DNA of 64,000 nt from NCBI GenBank assembly GCA_910587165.1, contig CAJUKP010000007.1:68118-132117 (forward strand). The letters run 5' to 3'. This stretch comes from an uncultured Duncaniella sp. Its GTDB lineage: Bacteria; Bacteroidota; Bacteroidia; Bacteroidales; Muribaculaceae. Position numbers and translations under genes: made by a program. The notes beneath the pieces were generated by a model. That model worked only from the letters and a program-made list of their open reading frames with translations. It had not been told where the DNA came from and searched no databases. Positions 62,043 through 64,000 of the stretch are shown one piece after another. Every line of letters starts with the position of its first letter. Position 1 is the first letter of the stretch.

Positions 62043-62909
62043 TTAGCGTTTCCCGGATGCGGTTTTTTCCTCATCGGCGAAACGGTTGGGGAAATCAATG
62101 TGTACCTTGGGGCGGCTCATGGCGTAGATCACCAGCGCTATGCCGATGACAATGAACGGTATGCTGAGCCACTGGCCCATGTTGAGTGTCATGGTCTGCT
62201 CGAATTCAACCTGCGGGTTCTTGATGAACTCGATCAGGAAGCGGGGGAGGAAAATGCCTATGAAGAACACTCCGAATATCAATCCCGGACGTGTCTCGGC
62301 GTTCTTTTTCCAGTACATCCACATCAGCAGGCCGAAGAGTGCGAAATAGCAGAGCGCCTCGTAGATCTGGGTGGGATGACAGGCCTGTCCGTAGTATAGC
62401 TCGTGCCATTCCCGCGAGCGGAGAAACATGAATCCCCAGGGCAGGTCGGTGGCGTGGCCGAATATCTCGGAGTTCATGAGATTGCCCAGACGTATGAGGC
62501 CGCCGACAAGGGCGATCGGTATCACGAGCCTGTCGAACGTCCAGAGTGGATTGCGGCGGGTGGTGATGAGCGAATAGAGAAACACTCCGATTATAATGCC
62601 TATGGTGCCGCCATGGCTTGCGAGGCCTCCGTGCCATACATAAAGGATCTCGATGGGGTTCTGTTTGTAAAGATCCCATTCGTAGAAGAACACATGGCCC
62701 AGACGCGCTCCGATGATGGTTCCGGCTACGGTCCATAGCAGCAGAAGTCCGAGCCAGCGTTCGGGAGCGCCTTCGTGACGATAGATACGGGCTTCGATCT
62801 CGTAGCCCACGAGGAAGCCTACCATGAAGGCAAGGCTGTACCAGCGTATTGCGAGAGGGCCGATGTGGAACCATATTGGGTCGGCCGTCCAGGTGATAAA
62901 GTCGAGCAT
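62043..62909 (-). CDS. lgt: Prolipoprotein diacylglyceryl transferase
   Basis: 288 residues with about seven membrane segments. HGGLASHGGTIGIIIG and IRLGNLMNSEIFG are the catalytic blocks. Adds diacylglycerol to lipoprotein signal Cys, so it serves the many lipoproteins encoded here. A TTG at 62927 lies inside the -7 box; ATG 62909 is used. Confidence 0.97.
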   Translation of the reverse strand: MLDFITWTADPIWFHIGPLAIRWYSLAFMVGFLVGYEIEARIYRHEGAPERWLGLLLLWTVAGTIIGARLGHVFFYEWDLYKQNPIEILYVWHGGLASHGGTIGIIIGVFLYSLITTRRNPLWTFDRLVIPIALVGGLIRLGNLMNSEIFGHATDLPWGFMFLRSREWHELYYGQACHPTQIYEALCYFALFGLLMWMYWKKNAETRPGLIFGVFFIGIFLPRFLIEFIKNPQVEFEQTMTLNMGQWLSIPFIVIGIALVIYAMSRPKVHIDFPNRFADEEKTASGKR

Positions 62910-62924
62910 AAAATGAATTTTGTG

Positions 62925-62956
62925 CAAAATTACTTTAAAAGGAGTGGTAAATCAAA
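62925..62956 (-). promoter_or_regulatory. Promoter of lgt
   Basis: -33 TTTG (62956-62953) and -7 TAATTTTG (62932-62925) with a 20-nt spacer match the consensus. The start codon is 15 nt further on. Confidence 0.75.
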
Positions 62957-63007
62957 AATCTTCCCTATTTTTGCTAAAAATTAACAGAGTTAGGATATAA
63001 CGTGAAT

Positions 63008-63439
63008 ATGGAAACAGGAATATGGTGGACGGCTCCCGCCGAAAGTGAGTCGGGGCGTCTCGTCATGGTGACAGGGCGCAAGGATGTGGATAAATTCCGC
63101 TCAAATCCTCGGTTCAGCATAAGGATAGAGGTGACATGGAAATATGAAGGTGATGCCGACGGTATGCCGGACAAGGCTACATCTGAACTCATGGAGAAGG
63201 CTCAGGAAGCTCTTCAGTCCACATTCGCAAAGGATCCGGTGGCTGTGCTCACCGGAATTTACACTGGAGACGGAAGCCGCGACTGGGTGTTCTACGCCAC
63301 TTCCACCCATATTTTCGGCCGTAAGCTCAACGAGACTCTTGCCGATTTCCCGTTGCTGCCTCTGACGGTGTATTGCGAGAATGATCCCGGGTGGGAGGAG
63401 TATGACGAAATGGCGGCGGCAGAGATAAAGCTCGACTGA
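63008..63439 (+). CDS. DUF695 family protein
   Basis: 143 residues. DUF695 features: N-terminal WWTAPAESESGRLVMVTGR, mid RIEVTWKY, and TGDGSRDWVFYATS near 90-105 with aromatic pairs. Small cytosolic proteins of unknown function. ATG 63008 is preferred over a GTG 6 nt upstream. A -7 TATTTTTG at 62966-62973 lies just upstream. Confidence 0.8.
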   Translation: METGIWWTAPAESESGRLVMVTGRKDVDKFRSNPRFSIRIEVTWKYEGDADGMPDKATSELMEKAQEALQSTFAKDPVAVLTGIYTGDGSRDWVFYATSTHIFGRKLNETLADFPLLPLTVYCENDPGWEEYDEMAAAEIKLD

Positions 63440-63466
63440 TATCATCTGCTGCATGATGACGAGAAA

Positions 63467-63497
63467 AGCGGTTTGTGACGGGATGTCACAAACCGCT
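63467..63497 (+). terminator. Terminator after the DUF695 gene
   Basis: AGCGGTTTGTGAC (63467-63479) pairs with GTCACAAACCGCT (63485-63497), 13 bp, with a 5-nt loop. The U-run is weak, so it may act in both directions. Confidence 0.7.
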
Positions 63498-63752
63498 CCT
63501 CACGTTTCAACTATTTATTTATGAGAGCCTCTATGCCCAATTTCACAACTCGACTATAGAGGACGAGGGATGCTGCAATCTGAAAAGCATCGCATCCCCT
63601 GAGGGAGGATGCCTTTATTGCTTCGTTCTCTTATAAAACAATCTCCCTGTCTGTTTGGACTATGCCTTACAGCTAAAAGTGATTAAAAAAAACTAATAGG
63701 AGGGCTTGTATTAAGGTTTTTGTGTTAAAACGGGGGAGAAGTTACCGTTCAG

Positions 63753-63885
63753 GAAAAGGATACAGAAAGACAAAGGGACAAAAGAAACAAAAAAATTTTT
63801 GGAGTCAGATTCATCAGACTGATTATATCTGAACTAAAAATAAAATTTTGTTTCTTTTGTCCCTTTGTCTTTCTGTATCCTTTTC
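63753..63885. repeat. Perfect 40-bp inverted repeat
   Basis: 63753-63792 and 63846-63885 are exact reverse complements. The arm contains GGATACAGAAAGACAAAGG, the same block as in islands 1 and 2. The 53-nt spacer is A/T-rich. Confidence 0.92.
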
Positions 63886-63910
63886 ACTTTATGGAAGGTT
63901 TCGAGCTGGC

Positions 63911-63945
63911 ACAACAAAAAAGATGAGACCCGGTGGGTCTCATCT
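63911..63945 (-). terminator. Terminator of tRNA-Arg
   Basis: AGATGAGACCC (63921-63931) pairs with GGGTCTCATCT (63935-63945), 11 bp, with a 3-nt loop. On the minus strand it is followed by TTTTTGTTGT. It lies 5 nt below the tRNA. Confidence 0.88.
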
Positions 63946-63950
63946 TTAAG

Positions 63951-64000
63951 TGACTCCTACAGGATTCAAACCTGTAACCTTCTGATCCGTAGTCAGATGC
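63951..64000 (-). tRNA. tRNA-Arg (ACG), 3' part
   Basis: Read on the minus strand: anticodon loop CTACGGA (anticodon ACG at 63990-63988) between stems TCTGA/TCAGA; T arm ACAGG-TTTGAAT-CCTGT; 3' acceptor half AGGAGTC and discriminator A at 63951. The CCA is not encoded. The 5' half lies past the right edge. Its A34 is the substrate of TadA, encoded at 53470-53919. Confidence 0.92.

Larger units (their letters stand above)
63440..63950. repeat. Gap with terminator, third GGATACA-type inverted repeat and tRNA terminator
   Basis: No gene is seen. After the terminator at 63467-63497 the sequence to about 63735 shows no clear feature. AGTTACC at 63740-63746 begins a repeat related to the two islands. 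A perfect 40-bp inverted repeat follows (63753-63792 with 63846-63885; GGATACAGAAAGACAAAGGG core) with a 53-nt spacer. Confidence 0.85.

Overview
The window comes from a Bacteroidota chromosome, most likely order Bacteroidales and plausibly family Muribaculaceae. The evidence is a SusC/SusD/SusE-like locus, the Bacteroidota promoter pattern (-33 TTTG with -7 TAnnTTTG) in front of many genes, no Shine-Dalgarno sites, many signal-peptide and lipoprotein genes, and core genes (purU, gdhA, lpxB, topA without zinc fingers, RsmI-like methylase) that read as Bacteroidales versions. The family-level placement is inference. Most of the sequence is G+C-moderate chromosomal DNA; the first ~1.3 kb is visibly more A+T-rich and looks acquired.

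Layout. (1) 1-1290: a truncated PD-(D/E)XK protein, probably a type II restriction endonuclease, overlapping a small XRE controller gene with its own operator. (2) 1384-3513: iron-dependent alcohol dehydrogenase and rfbA, closed by a long bidirectional terminator. (3) 3621-13733, minus strand: a seven-gene run in which every product carries an export signal or is a membrane protein: CHASE2 sensor without an output domain, FecR-like protein, beta-propeller/OmpA-like protein, TPR protein with a C-terminal caspase-like protease, DUF4384-type protein, a small charged protein and a transglutaminase-like protein. This is the most unusual system here. (4) 14001-22538, divergent from it: a polysaccharide-utilisation-type operon (SusC, SusD and two SusE/F-like lipoproteins) with a ~520 nt untranslated leader and no glycosidase or regulator. 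(5) 22556-33803: housekeeping genes (purU, lpxB, glucosaminidase, DEAD-box helicase, plsC, Nudix hydrolase, recQ, a polyprenyl-phosphate sugar transferase, DUF349 protein). (6) 33804-43846: surface proteins (C-terminally tagged secreted protein, OmpA, a long helical lipoprotein, a beta-barrel) and gdhA, interrupted by two large non-coding palindromic islands. (7) 44012-62909: core metabolism and information processing (MBL hydrolase, RsmI-like, sufB, cvpA, valS, ispD-recG-tadA-sirtuin, topA-rlu-UPF0104, pheS-crcB-nth-TRIC channel, lgt). (8) 63008-64000: a DUF695 protein, a third inverted repeat and the 3' half of tRNA-Arg(ACG).

The two most interesting items are the exported caspase/CHASE2 operon and a family of compound palindromic intergenic islands. 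Those islands share modules (a conserved AAAGTTACC end, terminator hairpins, GGATACA blocks and several perfect hairpins) and in one case fill a convergent gap almost from stop codon to stop codon. Leaderless-type starts, a zinc-cysteine-free sirtuin, an orphan sufB and a candidate small RNA upstream of topA also deserve a look.
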